Positions 32,726 to 42,117 of a stretch of DNA of 63,640 bases are shown here, piece after piece. This stretch comes from Acidimicrobiaceae bacterium (lineage in GTDB: Bacteria; Actinomycetota; Acidimicrobiia; Acidimicrobiales; RAAP-2): positions 1 through 63,640 of the forward strand of contig PKXA01000133.1 in the NCBI GenBank assembly GCA_003133325.1. Direction: 5' to 3'. The translations under genes and the position numbers were made by a program. The notes below the pieces were generated by a model. The model saw nothing but the letters and a program-made list of their open reading frames with translations. It had not been told where the DNA came from and did not search any database. Positions within the stretch are counted from its first letter, which is position 1; each line of letters opens with the position of its first letter.

Positions 32726-33697
32726 ATGTCAATTGACAAGATCTGGGTCCTGGCCGAAGTGGCCGACGGAAAGCCCATCACCGCCAGCCTCGAGCTGATC
32801 AGCCACGCTAAGTCCCTGGCCGGGACAGTGGAGGCCGTCGCCTATGGCGAAGAGACCGCTGCTATCGCCGGGACCCTCGGCGAGTACGGCGCCACCACGG
32901 TTCATGATGTGGGCGACCTCGGCGGTTCGCTGCCGGGCGCGCCGGTGGCCGGCGCGATCGCCGCCGCCATCGTGGCCGGCAACGGTCCCGACGCCATTCT
33001 GTTTCCTGCCACCTATGACGGCCGGGACATTGCCGGGCGTCTCTCCGCCAAGATCGACAGGCCGGTTCTCACCAACGTGGTCGGGCTGGTCGCCGGCGAT
33101 GGTGGTCTCAGTACCCAACACGCCATCTTCGGCGGTGCCCAGATTGCCACTGCCCGATTTGTCGGCGATGGACCGGGGCTCTTCGTGATCCGGGCCAAGT
33201 CGTTTCCGGCCGAGACGTCCGGAGGCGGCCCGGCGGAGGTCGTGGCGGCAGCCGCGACCGAGAGCGGTCCCACCAACGGCGCCAAGATCGTGGCCAGTCA
33301 CGTGGAAGAGCGCACCGGTCCCAAGCTCGACGAAGCCAGTGTGGTGGTCTCCGGCGGACGTGGTCTCGGGGAAAAAGAGAACTATGCCCTCATCGAGGAA
33401 CTCGCCTCATTGTTGCAAGGGGCAGCGGGCGCCAGCCGCGCCATCGTCGATGCCGGGTGGGTTCCCTACTCTCACCAAGTCGGACAGACCGGGAAGACTG
33501 TCAAGCCGACGGTGTACATGGCCTGTGGGATCTCCGGAGCCACCCAGCACCTGGTGGGCATGAAGAACTCCAAGAACATCGTGGCCATCAACAAGGACCA
33601 GGATGCTCCGATCTTCTCCGTTGCCGACCTCGGCATCGTGGGTGATGTCCATAAGGTCCTCCCCAAGCTCATCGAGGCGCTGAAGGCGCGGGGCTGA
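32726..33697 (+). CDS. etfA: electron transfer flavoprotein alpha subunit
   Basis: The 323-residue protein has an N-terminal ETF domain and the C-terminal FAD-binding segment: [30 protein letters not shown] and [11 protein letters not shown]. It forms the FAD-containing half of the ETF heterodimer with EtfB. AGGGAG lies about 10 nt before the ATG. A strong terminator hairpin starts 6 bp after the stop, closing the etfBA operon. No ETF:quinone oxidoreductase gene is adjacent. Confidence 0.95.
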   Translation: MSIDKIWVLAEVADGKPITASLELISHAKSLAGTVEAVAYGEETAAIAGTLGEYGATTVHDVGDLGGSLPGAPVAGAIAAAIVAGNGPDAILFPATYDGRDIAGRLSAKIDRPVLTNVVGLVAGDGGLSTQHAIFGGAQIATARFVGDGPGLFVIRAKSFPAETSGGGPAEVVAAAATESGPTNGAKIVASHVEERTGPKLDEASVVVSGGRGLGEKENYALIEELASLLQGAAGASRAIVDAGWVPYSHQVGQTGKTVKPTVYMACGISGATQHLVGMKNSKNIVAINKDQDAPIFSVADLGIVGDVHKVLPKLIEALKARG

Positions 33698-33702
33698 CCG
33701 TC

Positions 33703-33731
33703 GAACAGACGGGGCGCCACCCCGTCTGTTC
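33703..33731 (+). terminator. strong terminator hairpin after etfA
   Basis: GAACAGACGGGG (33703-33714) and CCCCGTCTGTTC (33720-33731) are perfect 12-base reverse complements around a 5-base loop. A U-tract is lacking, but the stem is very stable. Confidence 0.75.
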
Positions 33732-33870
33732 CACCTCCCGATGCCGAGCGGTAGCAATACCGAGCGGCAGCGGGATGCATCAACTCATACTGGCAGGGTG
33801 ATGGGTGGCGCCAGAGTTTGCGGGGCCCCGTCGCGCCATCCAACGTCCGCACCTTTCGAACGACGAAACC

Positions 33871-35292
33871 ATGCTCTTTCCCACCATCGATTTCGCCATC
33901 TTCTTCGCTGTGGTGTTCACGGTGAACTGGCTTCTGAACCCTTATCCGGGGCCATGGAAGATCTTCATGGTGGCGGCCAGCTACTTCTTCTACGCATGGG
34001 CTGACTGGCGGTTCATCTTTCTGCTGGCGGCCTCAACGGTGATCGCCTATACCGGCGCCGGCATTCTCGATCGACTGGAGGGGAAAGCCAAGCGGTTGGC
34101 TCTCTGGGTGACCCTGACGCTGCTGCTCGGGCTGCTGGCGTGGTTCAAGTACTACGTCTTCTTCACTGTCAATGTTGACAATCTCTTCCACTTCATAGGA
34201 CTTGGTCGTCCATTGCCCCTCCTGAACGTGTCCCTCCCCGTCGCCATATCGTTCTTCACGTTCATGGCCATCAGCTATGTGGTCGACGTCTACCGGGGAA
34301 CGCTGAAAACGGCCCGGCCCATGGACCTGGCCGTCTACCTTTCGTTCTTTCCCCACCTGGTTGCCGGCCCCATCGTCCGGGGCACGGAACTACTCCCTCA
34401 GATCCGTCGACACCGCGATCCGACTCGCATCAACTACACCGAAGCACTCTGGTTGATCGGCGCCGGACTGGCCAAGAAGGTGGTCCTGTCCTCCTATTTG
34501 GCCACCTACGTGGTCGACCCGGTCTTCGCCTCCCCGCGTCAGCACTCAGGGCTGGAGGTCATCTTCGCGGTGTGGGGCTACGCCGTACAGATCTACGCGG
34601 ACTTCAGCGGATACACCGACATCGCCATAGGGGTCGCCCTGCTGCTCGGATTCCGCTTTCCCCAGAACTTCAACCGCCCCTATACCGCCGTCTCCCTCCA
34701 GGACTTCTGGCGCAGATGGCATATGACGCTGTCCAACTGGCTTCGGGACTACCTCTACATACCGTTGGGGGGTAACCGAGGCCAGGAGTGGAAGATTTCG
34801 GTCAACATCCTCATCACCATGCTTCTCGGGGGTCTCTGGCATGGGGCGGCGTGGACGTTCATCGGATGGGGCCTGTTCCACGGAGCCGGTCAGATCATCG
34901 GCCGCCAACGGCGTCTGTGGCGAAAGGCCAACGGGCTCAGTCTCGAGCCCGTGGGCCGGGTACGCATTGCCGTGGCCCGTTTCGTGACGTTCCAGTTGGT
35001 GTGCATCGGGTGGTTGTTCTTTCGAGCCACATCGTTCTCCAATGCCTGGTCGATGGTGGGTCGGCTCTTCCACGGTTGGGGAACGTCCCCGTTGGTGACC
35101 CCCTTGGCCGTGATGGCCATCGCCATCGGCATTGCCACCCAGTTCACGCCCGACGGATGGGTCGACTCGATAAGGAGAGCCTTTGCCGAGCGGCGTCCGG
35201 CCGTTCAGGGAGGCATACTGGGCATGGTGCTTCTGGCCATCACGACGTTGGGACCCCAGGGCGTCGCCCCGTTCATCTACTACCGGTTCTGA
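33871..35292 (+). CDS. MBOAT family polysaccharide O-acyltransferase (AlgI-like)
   Basis: The 473-residue membrane protein has about 10-11 helices and the MBOAT pattern: [38 protein letters not shown], and [11 protein letters not shown] with the invariant histidine. It moves acyl (usually acetyl) groups across the membrane for O-acetylation of an extracellular polymer. ATG 33871 is selected by alignment; an upstream in-frame GTG exists at 33805. The next gene, an SGNH hydrolase 2 bp downstream, is the expected partner that completes the transfer. Confidence 0.88.
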   Translation: MLFPTIDFAIFFAVVFTVNWLLNPYPGPWKIFMVAASYFFYAWADWRFIFLLAASTVIAYTGAGILDRLEGKAKRLALWVTLTLLLGLLAWFKYYVFFTVNVDNLFHFIGLGRPLPLLNVSLPVAISFFTFMAISYVVDVYRGTLKTARPMDLAVYLSFFPHLVAGPIVRGTELLPQIRRHRDPTRINYTEALWLIGAGLAKKVVLSSYLATYVVDPVFASPRQHSGLEVIFAVWGYAVQIYADFSGYTDIAIGVALLLGFRFPQNFNRPYTAVSLQDFWRRWHMTLSNWLRDYLYIPLGGNRGQEWKISVNILITMLLGGLWHGAAWTFIGWGLFHGAGQIIGRQRRLWRKANGLSLEPVGRVRIAVARFVTFQLVCIGWLFFRATSFSNAWSMVGRLFHGWGTSPLVTPLAVMAIAIGIATQFTPDGWVDSIRRAFAERRPAVQGGILGMVLLAITTLGPQGVAPFIYYRF

Positions 35293-35293
35293 G

Positions 35294-36460
35294 GTGAACA
35301 TCGCCCCTGACACCTTGCCGACATCTCCGCCGGAGACCGGGTTATCGGCACCCGATCCCACCGGCTCGACCCACGCTACCGAGGCCCATGGTGCCGGGGT
35401 GGTGAAGCCACGCGGCGTTCCCGACGCCATGGAACTTCCGTGGACCCGTGTTCTCATCGTCGGAGTCATCTGTTTTGCCGTGTGGTTGCTCCTCGATGCC
35501 CCGAGCCTCCAGAAATCGGCCCAGGCGTCACCGCTCGGCTCGCGCCGCACGGTGTCGCTGGACCTGGTGGGCCCCGTCGCGGCCGTCAGCCGTGGGCTGG
35601 GACTGGCTCATGTTGTGGGCTGGACCGACGACCTGCTCGGTCGCTCGGTCGGCGGCGGTCCGTCCTTGACCATCGCCACGCTCCCGATCAACCCTGTGCG
35701 CAAGGGCAACGGCAAGGGCCCCACCCCGATCGCCATCACCCCAACCATCACCCCGACTGTCAGCACGGCACCCACTCCGACCACCCTGCCGCCTCTTCCC
35801 CGGCACCCGACCGCGGCCGATCCTCTCCGGGTGGTGGTGATCGGGGACTCGATCGGCATCGACCTGGGTCAACCGCTGACCAACGACCTGATCGGCACGG
35901 GTGTGGTGGCCGCCACCTTGGATGGCAGGATCGACACCGGATTGTCGCGACCGGACTACTTCGATTGGCCGGCCGAGCTACGTGCTGACCTGGCCAATCA
36001 CCACCCCCAACTGGTGGTGGTGATGATGGGTGCCAACGACCCCCAGAACCTGGTGGTCAACGGGACGGCCGTGGCCTACGGCACCGCGGGGTGGAACGCG
36101 GCCTACTCGGCCCGGGTGGGGGCGTTCATGGACACCGCCAATGCGGCCGGAGCCCACATGCTGTGGGTTGGCATGCCACCCATGGCCGGGTCGCAACTCG
36201 ATGGGGAGATGAACCTGGAGAACGGACTGGTGCAGTCCGAGGCGGCGACTCGTCCGGCGGGCGCTACCTATCTGAGCTCGCGCAACGTGCTCGGTGACGG
36301 GCAAGGCAACTACACCGCCTATCTCACCAATGGGTCGGGCTCAGAAGTCAACATCCGGACTCCCGACGGGATCCATCTGACGCTCGGCGGCGGGGAGGTC
36401 CTGTCCCAGGCAGTCATGAGCTCGATCCGGGGAACTCTGAAGATCGCCCTTCCGGGCTGA
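35294..36460 (+). CDS. SGNH/DUF459-type membrane-anchored hydrolase/acyltransferase
   Basis: The 388-residue protein has a membrane anchor at about residues 49-67, a proline/threonine-rich linker at about 145-175, and an SGNH domain: V-V-V-I-G-D-S-I-G (block I serine), M-M-G-A-N-D-P-Q-N (block III), and T-P-D-G-I-H-L-T (block V Asp/His). The domain lies outside the membrane. Partnered with MBOAT it probably places or removes acetyl groups on a wall or capsule polymer. GTG 35294 follows the MBOAT stop by 1 bp, so the two are co-translated. Confidence 0.85.
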   Translation: MNIAPDTLPTSPPETGLSAPDPTGSTHATEAHGAGVVKPRGVPDAMELPWTRVLIVGVICFAVWLLLDAPSLQKSAQASPLGSRRTVSLDLVGPVAAVSRGLGLAHVVGWTDDLLGRSVGGGPSLTIATLPINPVRKGNGKGPTPIAITPTITPTVSTAPTPTTLPPLPRHPTAADPLRVVVIGDSIGIDLGQPLTNDLIGTGVVAATLDGRIDTGLSRPDYFDWPAELRADLANHHPQLVVVMMGANDPQNLVVNGTAVAYGTAGWNAAYSARVGAFMDTANAAGAHMLWVGMPPMAGSQLDGEMNLENGLVQSEAATRPAGATYLSSRNVLGDGQGNYTAYLTNGSGSEVNIRTPDGIHLTLGGGEVLSQAVMSSIRGTLKIALPG

Positions 36461-36484
36461 CAATCTGTGATTCCGAACCCGCGA

Positions 36485-37246
36485 CTAGACGAGCGGCCAC
36501 GGGTAGGGCGGGCGGCCACCCTCCGGCTCGGGAAATGTCCCTGTGTCGAGCAGTGCCCGGATCCGGTCCAACAGGTCGTGTTGCTCCGGCTGGGTGAGGA
36601 GACGGGCCACCTGATCGGGAAGTTCGAGCGCCAGTCCCTCGAGGTCGGCCAAGCGCGACTCGGGGACCTCGTCTCCGGCGAAGTCCCACATCACCGTGCG
36701 CAGTTTGGGATCCGAGTGGAAGCACAGCCCGTGGTCGATGCCCCACAGGCGCCCGTCACCGCTCCTGAGCACGTGACCGCTCTTGCGGTCGGCGTTATTT
36801 GCTACCACATCGAATACGCAGATAGCCCGGAGCTGGTTGTCGAAGGCGCCGCTCTCGAACAGGGTGAAGTAGTGCTGCCGATAGTCGGCCTCGACAAAGA
36901 GCTGCAACGATCCCGCTCCGAAGGGACCGTCGTCCCGAGCCACAGTCGGTGGCACCAGGCCCCACCCCAATACCTCGGAGAGGGCGTAGGCCGCCACCTC
37001 GCGTCGATAGAGGCCTCCGGGGAAGTCCCAGAGCTCCTGCTCGCCTCGGGCCGGCTTGTACACGGCCCGGAGCGGACCGGTGCCGACCGAGACCAGGAAG
37101 GTGAGGTTGGAACTCCAGGGCAGTCGGCCCTCGATGGTCAGTTCGGCATCGGCCAGTTCGACCAGGGCATCTCCGAGACTGGGACCGTCATCGGGTCGCC
37201 AGCCGTTCAGGTTGTCGGAGGCCGGTGGCCGTTTGTCCGCGGGCAT
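36485..37246 (-). CDS. SCO1664 family protein, kinase-like fold
   Basis: The 253-residue protein belongs to the SCO1664 family (TIGR03843). It has A-V-Y-K-P-A-R-G-E (candidate ATP-lysine), a Y-R-R-E helix, F-D-V-V-A-N-N-A-D-R-K-S-G-H and W-G-I-D-H-G-L, which together look like the lysine, catalytic-loop Asn/Asp and metal-binding Asp of PI3/4-kinase-like folds. The function is unknown. ATG 37246 overlaps the DUF3090 gene by 40 bp; a longer start at 37279 is less likely. It is last of a three-gene operon conserved in actinobacteria. Confidence 0.82.
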   Translation of the reverse strand: MPADKRPPASDNLNGWRPDDGPSLGDALVELADAELTIEGRLPWSSNLTFLVSVGTGPLRAVYKPARGEQELWDFPGGLYRREVAAYALSEVLGWGLVPPTVARDDGPFGAGSLQLFVEADYRQHYFTLFESGAFDNQLRAICVFDVVANNADRKSGHVLRSGDGRLWGIDHGLCFHSDPKLRTVMWDFAGDEVPESRLADLEGLALELPDQVARLLTQPEQHDLLDRIRALLDTGTFPEPEGGRPPYPWPLV

Positions 37247-37704
37247 TCGTGTCCGGAGGGGTCGAGGGGTGATCCGCACAGCGGGCAGGGGGGCCGACCT
37301 GAGGCCACCAGGGTGATGGCCCGTACGGCGAAGGCGGCGGCCTGTTCCCGGGTGACCGATAGGCGGGCAATGGCCCCGTTTTCGTCTTCGGGCACCAGTT
37401 CCTCGATGACGATGACGACACGGTCATTGATGTTGTCGTAGGAGACTCCGAGGGTTCCTATTGTCCACGCCGGTTCCGACGGCTCTTCGACGGAGAGGTC
37501 GTCAGGAAGGTGCTCGGGGCGCTTCTGATCCCGGACGATCTGGGCCAGATAGTCAGCCAACACCGACACTTGTTGTTTTTCGATCTTTAGGGTGAGCAGG
37601 AGCGGTCCCTGACGGCACTGGAGGAGGAAGAGCCGTTGACCAACCGGACCCACGGTCCCCACCGTGAAGCGATCCGGGGTGGGCAGGTCGTAGCCCTCGC
37701 TCAC
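37207..37704 (-). CDS. DUF3090 family protein with C-terminal zinc ribbon
   Basis: The 165-residue protein has a DUF3090 N-terminal part (F-T-V-G-T-V-G-P-V-G-Q-R, then L-L-L-T-L-K-I-E-K-Q-Q-V) and ends in C-P-L-C-G-S-P-L-D-P-S-G-H-E-C-P, a zinc ribbon with C-x2-C and H-x-C. It is conserved between a phosphatase and an SCO1664 protein; the function is unknown. GTG 37704 overlaps the upstream phosphatase stop (GTGA), and its tail overlaps the downstream gene. Confidence 0.85.
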   Translation of the reverse strand: MSEGYDLPTPDRFTVGTVGPVGQRLFLLQCRQGPLLLTLKIEKQQVSVLADYLAQIVRDQKRPEHLPDDLSVEEPSEPAWTIGTLGVSYDNINDRVVIVIEELVPEDENGAIARLSVTREQAAAFAVRAITLVASGRPPCPLCGSPLDPSGHECPRTNGHRPPTT

Positions 37705-38363
37705 GACATGACCAATCCGGACAGGGAGGCGGTGGCATTCACACAGAGCACATGGGGCCCGTGCTCGCTGTAGGCAAGGGCACTGACCGAACAAGGTGAG
37801 ATGACCAGGCGCTGGAACAGATCAAGATGGGTGCCGGCCGCCGCCACCACCGCGGCTTTGATCGGATCAGCGTGGGAGACCACCACAATGGTCTCACCCG
37901 AGTGGAGTCGGACCAGCCGAGCGATGGTCGACGTAATTCGGGCCTGCATCTCCAAGAAGGACTCGCCTCCGGGGAACCGGAAGCCGCTGGGCCATCGCTG
38001 GACCTGGGCCCACTCGGGTTTCTTGGCCAGCACCTTCAACTGGGCGCCTGTCCATTCGCCGAAGTCGCACTCGAGCAAACCCCGATCCGAGCGGACCCGG
38101 AGCCCCAACTGCCGGGCGATCGGTCGGGCTGTCTCGAGCGTGCGCTCGAGCGGTGAGGCGTAGACGGCCACCGGTGTTCTCTGCCGCTGGCTGGTCAGGT
38201 GGCCGATGCGGGCCGCCACCTCGCCGGCTTGGGCCAGACCGTCGGCGGACAGGTGGAGATCGGGTGCCCGACCAGGGAGGATCTTCCCGGTGGTCGGCGT
38301 CGTCCCGTGGCGGACCATGAGGACCACCGTCGGTCGGGGGACTGGAGTCCGTCGGCTGGGCAC
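37701..38363 (-). CDS. histidine phosphatase family protein (MSMEG_4193 type)
   Basis: The 220-residue protein has V-L-M-V-R-H-G-T-T (catalytic RHG), Y-A-S-P-L-E-R-T-L-E-T-A, C-D-F-G-E-W-T-G, P-G-G-E-S-F and V-V-S-H-A-D-P-I-K (second histidine), all phosphoglycerate-mutase-like phosphatase residues. The substrate is unknown. The start GTG 38363 follows a TACGGT box by 8 nt; starts at 38399 or TTG 38372 are possible. It leads the phosphatase-DUF3090-SCO1664 operon. Confidence 0.87.
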   Translation of the reverse strand: MPSRRTPVPRPTVVLMVRHGTTPTTGKILPGRAPDLHLSADGLAQAGEVAARIGHLTSQRQRTPVAVYASPLERTLETARPIARQLGLRVRSDRGLLECDFGEWTGAQLKVLAKKPEWAQVQRWPSGFRFPGGESFLEMQARITSTIARLVRLHSGETIVVVSHADPIKAAVVAAAGTHLDLFQRLVISPCSVSALAYSEHGPHVLCVNATASLSGLVMS

Positions 38364-38371
38364 GCTCGTCA

Positions 38372-38377
38372 ACCGTA
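38372..38377 (-). promoter_or_regulatory. -10 box of a probable leaderless promoter (phosphatase trio)
   Basis: Minus-strand TACGGT, 8 nt before GTG 38363. Confidence 0.45.
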
Positions 38378-38430
38378 CTCTGTCGGAACGGACACCCATC
38401 CGCCCCGACGGTGGTGCATCCGGGTCGAGC

Positions 38431-39555
38431 TCAGACCGGGTCCGGAAGGCGGCGGGGCATGGGCACGGCTGTCTCCGGCCACCGCTTTCGGCTCACCCGG
38501 GCCAACCGGTGCAGGAGGGTGATGGCTCCCGGGTCATCGTCTCCCGGACGGGTCTCGACCGAACCGTCGGCGATCATCCCATTGAGCAGATCCCGTCCCT
38601 TGTCGGTTCGTACGATGGCCAGCGTCCAATCATTGAACGCGCCGATGCCCCCGGTGGAGATGTCGGCGTGCTCGGCCGCGAAGTCGGGGCACGTCTTGCA
38701 TCCTTCGCGAGTCCAGGCATGTGCTTCTTTGAGTGGGATCTCGTGGAACTTGCCGTCTCGCGTCCACACCTGAAACACGCCCTTGATGTTCATCTTGGCA
38801 ATATCGGCGCGGGCAATGCCGTATTTGGCCTCGAACAGTTCGGGGAAGATGGCGTCGTCGAACGTCTTGGAGCAGAGCAGGCCGATCGTCAGGGAGAGCC
38901 GGCGGGCGATCTTCCCCGCCTTGCGAGCTGCCATCATGGCGGGTGCCGATGCCTGGCAGCCCATGCCGACCAGGGCGATCCGCTCGGCACCGGCCTCGAT
39001 GGCCTGGGGATAGGCCAACGGGTTGGCCGAGTAGGTGTATCGGGATCCCGCCGCCGCCAGCACCTCCTCTCGGGTGGTGGCCACCCCGGGTACTGCCTTC
39101 CAGGTCGACCCGTCGCCCTCGAGATCCGAGACGAGAGCGGCGTCGATCACATCGTGCTCGAGCGCCCAGATGAGCAGGGCCGACACCAGGCCCCCGTCCT
39201 GTCCCGCCAGGTGAACGTCGGGATCGGTGGCTCGCACCAACAGGATGTCCGAAGACACTCCGGCCACCTCGGCAGGGGTCCGCTCCCGCCCGAACAGATG
39301 GGTGTCGATCTCGGGCTCCCACAGCCGGAACCGGGGACACGCCCGGGTGCACATGGTGCAGCCCTTGATGCCGTGGGTGCAGTTCTCGGCGCCGCCGTCG
39401 GCATCGATGTGAAACGGCTTGTACTTGCCGCCGGTGTCGTCGTAGGAGAGAACATCGTGAGGGCAGGCGATGATGCATGCGGCACAGCCCGTGCACAGTC
39501 CTGAGGTCACGACCTCCGGGAAGAGCTCGAGCCAGTGTGGCTTTTCGGGAGGCAT
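38431..39555 (-). CDS. F420 hydrogenase/dehydrogenase beta subunit-like Fe-S protein
   Basis: The 374-residue protein has an N-terminal ferredoxin-like part with S-G-L-C-T-G-C-A-A-C-I-I-A-C-P and C-T-M-C-T-R-A-C-P-R, two sets of 4Fe-4S ligands. It continues with the FrhB N-terminal domain (A-G-Q-D-G-G-L-V-S-A-L) and C-terminal domain with G-M-G-C-Q-A-S and C-K-T-C-P-D-F-A, another cluster or flavin-site segment. FrhB-type subunits pass electrons between Fe-S clusters, FAD and coenzyme F420; the partner is unknown. It is leaderless by its TATGGT box. Confidence 0.85.
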   Translation of the reverse strand: MPPEKPHWLELFPEVVTSGLCTGCAACIIACPHDVLSYDDTGGKYKPFHIDADGGAENCTHGIKGCTMCTRACPRFRLWEPEIDTHLFGRERTPAEVAGVSSDILLVRATDPDVHLAGQDGGLVSALLIWALEHDVIDAALVSDLEGDGSTWKAVPGVATTREEVLAAAGSRYTYSANPLAYPQAIEAGAERIALVGMGCQASAPAMMAARKAGKIARRLSLTIGLLCSKTFDDAIFPELFEAKYGIARADIAKMNIKGVFQVWTRDGKFHEIPLKEAHAWTREGCKTCPDFAAEHADISTGGIGAFNDWTLAIVRTDKGRDLLNGMIADGSVETRPGDDDPGAITLLHRLARVSRKRWPETAVPMPRRLPDPV

Positions 39556-39561
39556 GGCAAC

Positions 39562-39567
39562 ACCATA
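39562..39567 (-). promoter_or_regulatory. -10 box of a probable leaderless promoter (FrhB-like gene)
   Basis: Minus-strand TATGGT, 6 nt before ATG 39555. Confidence 0.5.
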
Positions 39568-39608
39568 GCGATGGTCATCGGGACGGTGGGCGTGGCTACG
39601 CCGACAGC

Positions 39609-40211
39609 TCAACCAGGCAGGGTCCCCCGGGCGGGAGAGTCCGAGCGCAATCCCCGGTTCCACCACGCCGGGTGAAGGTCGGCCTCGGTCGTGGCCCAGG
39701 CGAAGTGGTGGCGAGCCGATCGGCGGAGGAGGGGGAGCGCGGCCAGTCCGACCAGGGCCCAGCGACGCCGGGAGGGGGACAATTCGAGCAGCGAGAGGAT
39801 CGAAGCCAGCCCCCACAAGCCGAGAATGGTGTTGTAGGCGGGAAGCCGGGAAGGTGGAAGCCCTTCGGCCTCGGTGAGCACGGGGATGCCGAACCGGTTT
39901 CGCCGCCACGGCCACAGGGTGAAGTGGACGATGACGCCGGCCAGGCCCGCCCCCGACAGCAGGGCCAGCACGCCGTCCCACCGCCGGCTGCCTCGGGCGG
40001 CCACGAAAAACCACAGACCCAGCTCCACAACCCAGAAGGCCCCGGACCCGATGAGGCCCAACTCGGGCTGCCAGACCAGACCGACGCCGTTGCCGAGCTC
40101 GAAGCCGTGATGGGCGGCGGTGCCGGCCGCGGCCGCCACCGACAGGGGTCGCCGGATCCGCCGTGTGGGTGTTCTTCTCAGCACTGGTCGATGGATGGAG
40201 TCCCGGGGCAC
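39609..40211 (-). CDS. hypothetical membrane protein
   Basis: I do not recognise this 200-residue protein. It has an arginine-rich N-terminus, about four hydrophobic helices (roughly residues 60-75, 80-105, 120-140 and 150-165), a W-P-W-R-R-N-R-F segment between helices and a basic end. A gene is supported by the consistent high-GC third positions and by a TACGCT box 7 nt before GTG 40211. It lies between the FrhB-like gene and the MBL gene, all on one strand. Confidence 0.6.
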   Translation of the reverse strand: MPRDSIHRPVLRRTPTRRIRRPLSVAAAAGTAAHHGFELGNGVGLVWQPELGLIGSGAFWVVELGLWFFVAARGSRRWDGVLALLSGAGLAGVIVHFTLWPWRRNRFGIPVLTEAEGLPPSRLPAYNTILGLWGLASILSLLELSPSRRRWALVGLAALPLLRRSARHHFAWATTEADLHPAWWNRGLRSDSPARGTLPG

Positions 40212-40218
40212 GCCTCCG

Positions 40219-40224
40219 AGCGTA
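40219..40224 (-). promoter_or_regulatory. -10 box of a probable leaderless promoter (hypothetical membrane protein)
   Basis: Minus-strand TACGCT, 7 nt before GTG 40211. Confidence 0.45.
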
Positions 40225-40300
40225 GGGGACGAGGCTCCGTCCCGTCCCCTGGTGGCTGGTGTGCCTGTGCTGTTCCGTCCGGGCTAGCCGGGTCTCGGGG

Positions 40301-40921
40301 TCAGTGACCCCGGGAGATCCACTCGTCGAGGTGTGGCGCCTCTTGCCCGATGGTGGTCCCGTCGCCGTGGCCGGGAAGCACCCGCGTGTCGGTGGGTAGG
40401 GTCAGCAAGCGGTGACGGATCGATTCGATGATGGTGGGGAAGTCCGAGAAACTCCTCCCGGTTGCCCCCGGACCACCGCGGAAGAGGGTGTCGCCGGTGA
40501 AGACCACCCCGAGGTCGGCACCGAAGAGAGAGCAGCCACCGGGGGTGTGGCCCGGGGTATGGATGACCTGGAGTACCAGCCCCCCGGCCTCCAGGGTGGT
40601 GCCATCGGCCAGTTCGGCATCGGGCGCCCGAGAGGGGTAGACCTGGTCCCACAGCGGGCGGTCGTCGGGATGGAGCCAGATCGGCGCACCGACGAGGTCG
40701 GCCAGGGACGCCGCCGCGTTGATGTGATCGTTGTGGCCGTGGGTGGCCACGATTCCGACGGTTCGGCGTGAGCCGATGGCCTCGACGATGGGTCGGTGGT
40801 CATGGGCGGCGTCGATGACGAGTACTTCGTGGTCGTCACCGACCAGCCAGATGTTGTTGTCGACGGCGAAGTCCTGACCGTCGAGAGAGAACGTCCCCGA
40901 GGTGACCACCCGTTCGATCAC
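40301..40921 (-). CDS. MBL-fold hydrolase, partner of mycothiol-dependent formaldehyde dehydrogenase
   Basis: The 206-residue metallo-beta-lactamase-fold protein has T-H-G-H-N-D-H (HxHxDH metal site), [15 protein letters not shown] and L-P-G-H-G-D. GTG 40921 overlaps the dehydrogenase stop (GTGA), so the two are coupled. In mycobacteria an MBL gene follows the same dehydrogenase and is thought to hydrolyse S-formylmycothiol to formate and mycothiol, the glyoxalase-II-like second step. The frame extends upstream to 41098 only as shadow. Confidence 0.85.
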   Translation of the reverse strand: MIERVVTSGTFSLDGQDFAVDNNIWLVGDDHEVLVIDAAHDHRPIVEAIGSRRTVGIVATHGHNDHINAAASLADLVGAPIWLHPDDRPLWDQVYPSRAPDAELADGTTLEAGGLVLQVIHTPGHTPGGCSLFGADLGVVFTGDTLFRGGPGATGRSFSDFPTIIESIRHRLLTLPTDTRVLPGHGDGTTIGQEAPHLDEWISRGH

Positions 40922-42009
40922 TGTGGCATCCTGACGACCGAACGGAGCACCTCTCCGCGTTCCATCCGGTGAAAGGCCTCTTCGACATCGCCGAGGCCGA
41001 TCGTCTCGGACACGAAGCGATCGAGATCGAGCCGCCCCTGGAGATAGAGGTCGACCAGCATGGGGAAGTCGCGAGAGGGGAGACAGTCCCCGTACCAACT
41101 CGGCTTCAATTGCCCCCCACGACCGAAGAAGTCGATCATGGGCAGGTCGATCCGCATGTCGGGCGTCGGGACACCCACCTGGACCAGTGTCCCGGCCAGG
41201 TCACGGGCGTAGAACGCCTGCTCCATCACCGCCGGGTGCCCCACTGCCTCGATACAGACATCGGCGCCGTGGCCGTTGGTGAGCGCCCGGATGGCGTCTA
41301 CCGGATCCTCGGTGCCGGCGTGCACGACATGGGTGGCGCCGAAGGAGCGGGCCAGATCGAGCTTCCCATCATCGAGGTCGACCGCGATCACCTTGGTGGC
41401 TCCGGCCAGCCCGGCGCCGGCGATGGCGGCACAGCCCACTCCGCCGCACCCGAAGACGGCCACCGAATCACCCGGACCGACCTCGCCGGTGAACATGGCC
41501 GCGCCGAGCCCGGCCATGACCCCACAGCCGAGGAGTCCCACGGCCTCGGGCCGGGCCCGCCGGTCGACCGGCGTGCACTGCCCGGCGGCCACCAGTGTCT
41601 TTTCGGCGAAGGCACCGATACCCAGGGCGGGGGTGAGCGCAGTCCCATCGAGCAACGTCATCTTCTGGGTTGCGTTGTGGGTGGCGAAGCAGAACCACGG
41701 CCGGCCCCGGCGACAGGCTCGGCACTCGCCGCAGACCGCCCGCCAGTTCAGGACCACGAAATCGCCCTGCGCAACCGAGGTCACGTCCGGCCCGACGGCA
41801 TCGACTATTCCGGCGGCCTCGTGGCCGAGGAGGAACGGGAACTCGTCGTTGATCCCCCCTTCCCGGTAGTGGAGGTCGGTGTGACACACCCCGCACGCCT
41901 GGACCTGCACCACCACTTCGCCAAGCGATGGCTCGGGGATCACGATGGTCTCGAGCGAGACCGGTTCACCCTTGGCTCGAGCCACGACACCGCGCACTTC
42001 GGTCTGCAT
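40918..42009 (-). CDS. mscR: S-(hydroxymethyl)mycothiol dehydrogenase
   Basis: The 363-residue zinc-dependent MDR alcohol dehydrogenase has [11 protein letters not shown] (catalytic zinc), G-H-E-A-A-G, the structural zinc lobe [15 protein letters not shown], and the NAD loop G-C-G-G-V-G. Length and motifs match the mycothiol/factor-dependent formaldehyde dehydrogenase, which oxidises the spontaneous adduct of formaldehyde and mycothiol. Mycothiol makes it actinobacterial. AGGAGAG precedes ATG 42009. The downstream MBL gene supports the assignment. A TAATAT-like box lies further upstream. Confidence 0.9.
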   Translation of the reverse strand: MQTEVRGVVARAKGEPVSLETIVIPEPSLGEVVVQVQACGVCHTDLHYREGGINDEFPFLLGHEAAGIVDAVGPDVTSVAQGDFVVLNWRAVCGECRACRRGRPWFCFATHNATQKMTLLDGTALTPALGIGAFAEKTLVAAGQCTPVDRRARPEAVGLLGCGVMAGLGAAMFTGEVGPGDSVAVFGCGGVGCAAIAGAGLAGATKVIAVDLDDGKLDLARSFGATHVVHAGTEDPVDAIRALTNGHGADVCIEAVGHPAVMEQAFYARDLAGTLVQVGVPTPDMRIDLPMIDFFGRGGQLKPSWYGDCLPSRDFPMLVDLYLQGRLDLDRFVSETIGLGDVEEAFHRMERGEVLRSVVRMPQ

Positions 42010-42105
42010 CCGGTTCTCTCCTGTACTGGTCGGTCGTCGGCGAGCATTTGCTTCGGGCCCCCATATTACGTGGTGCCTTCGGGACGCCCCATGGGTCCGC
42101 TTCGG

Positions 42106-42111
42106 TACCCT
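42106..42111 (+). promoter_or_regulatory. -10 box of a probable leaderless promoter (Fpg-like gene)
   Basis: TACCCT, 6 nt before GTG 42118. Confidence 0.5.
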
Positions 42112-42117
42112 CGTCAT

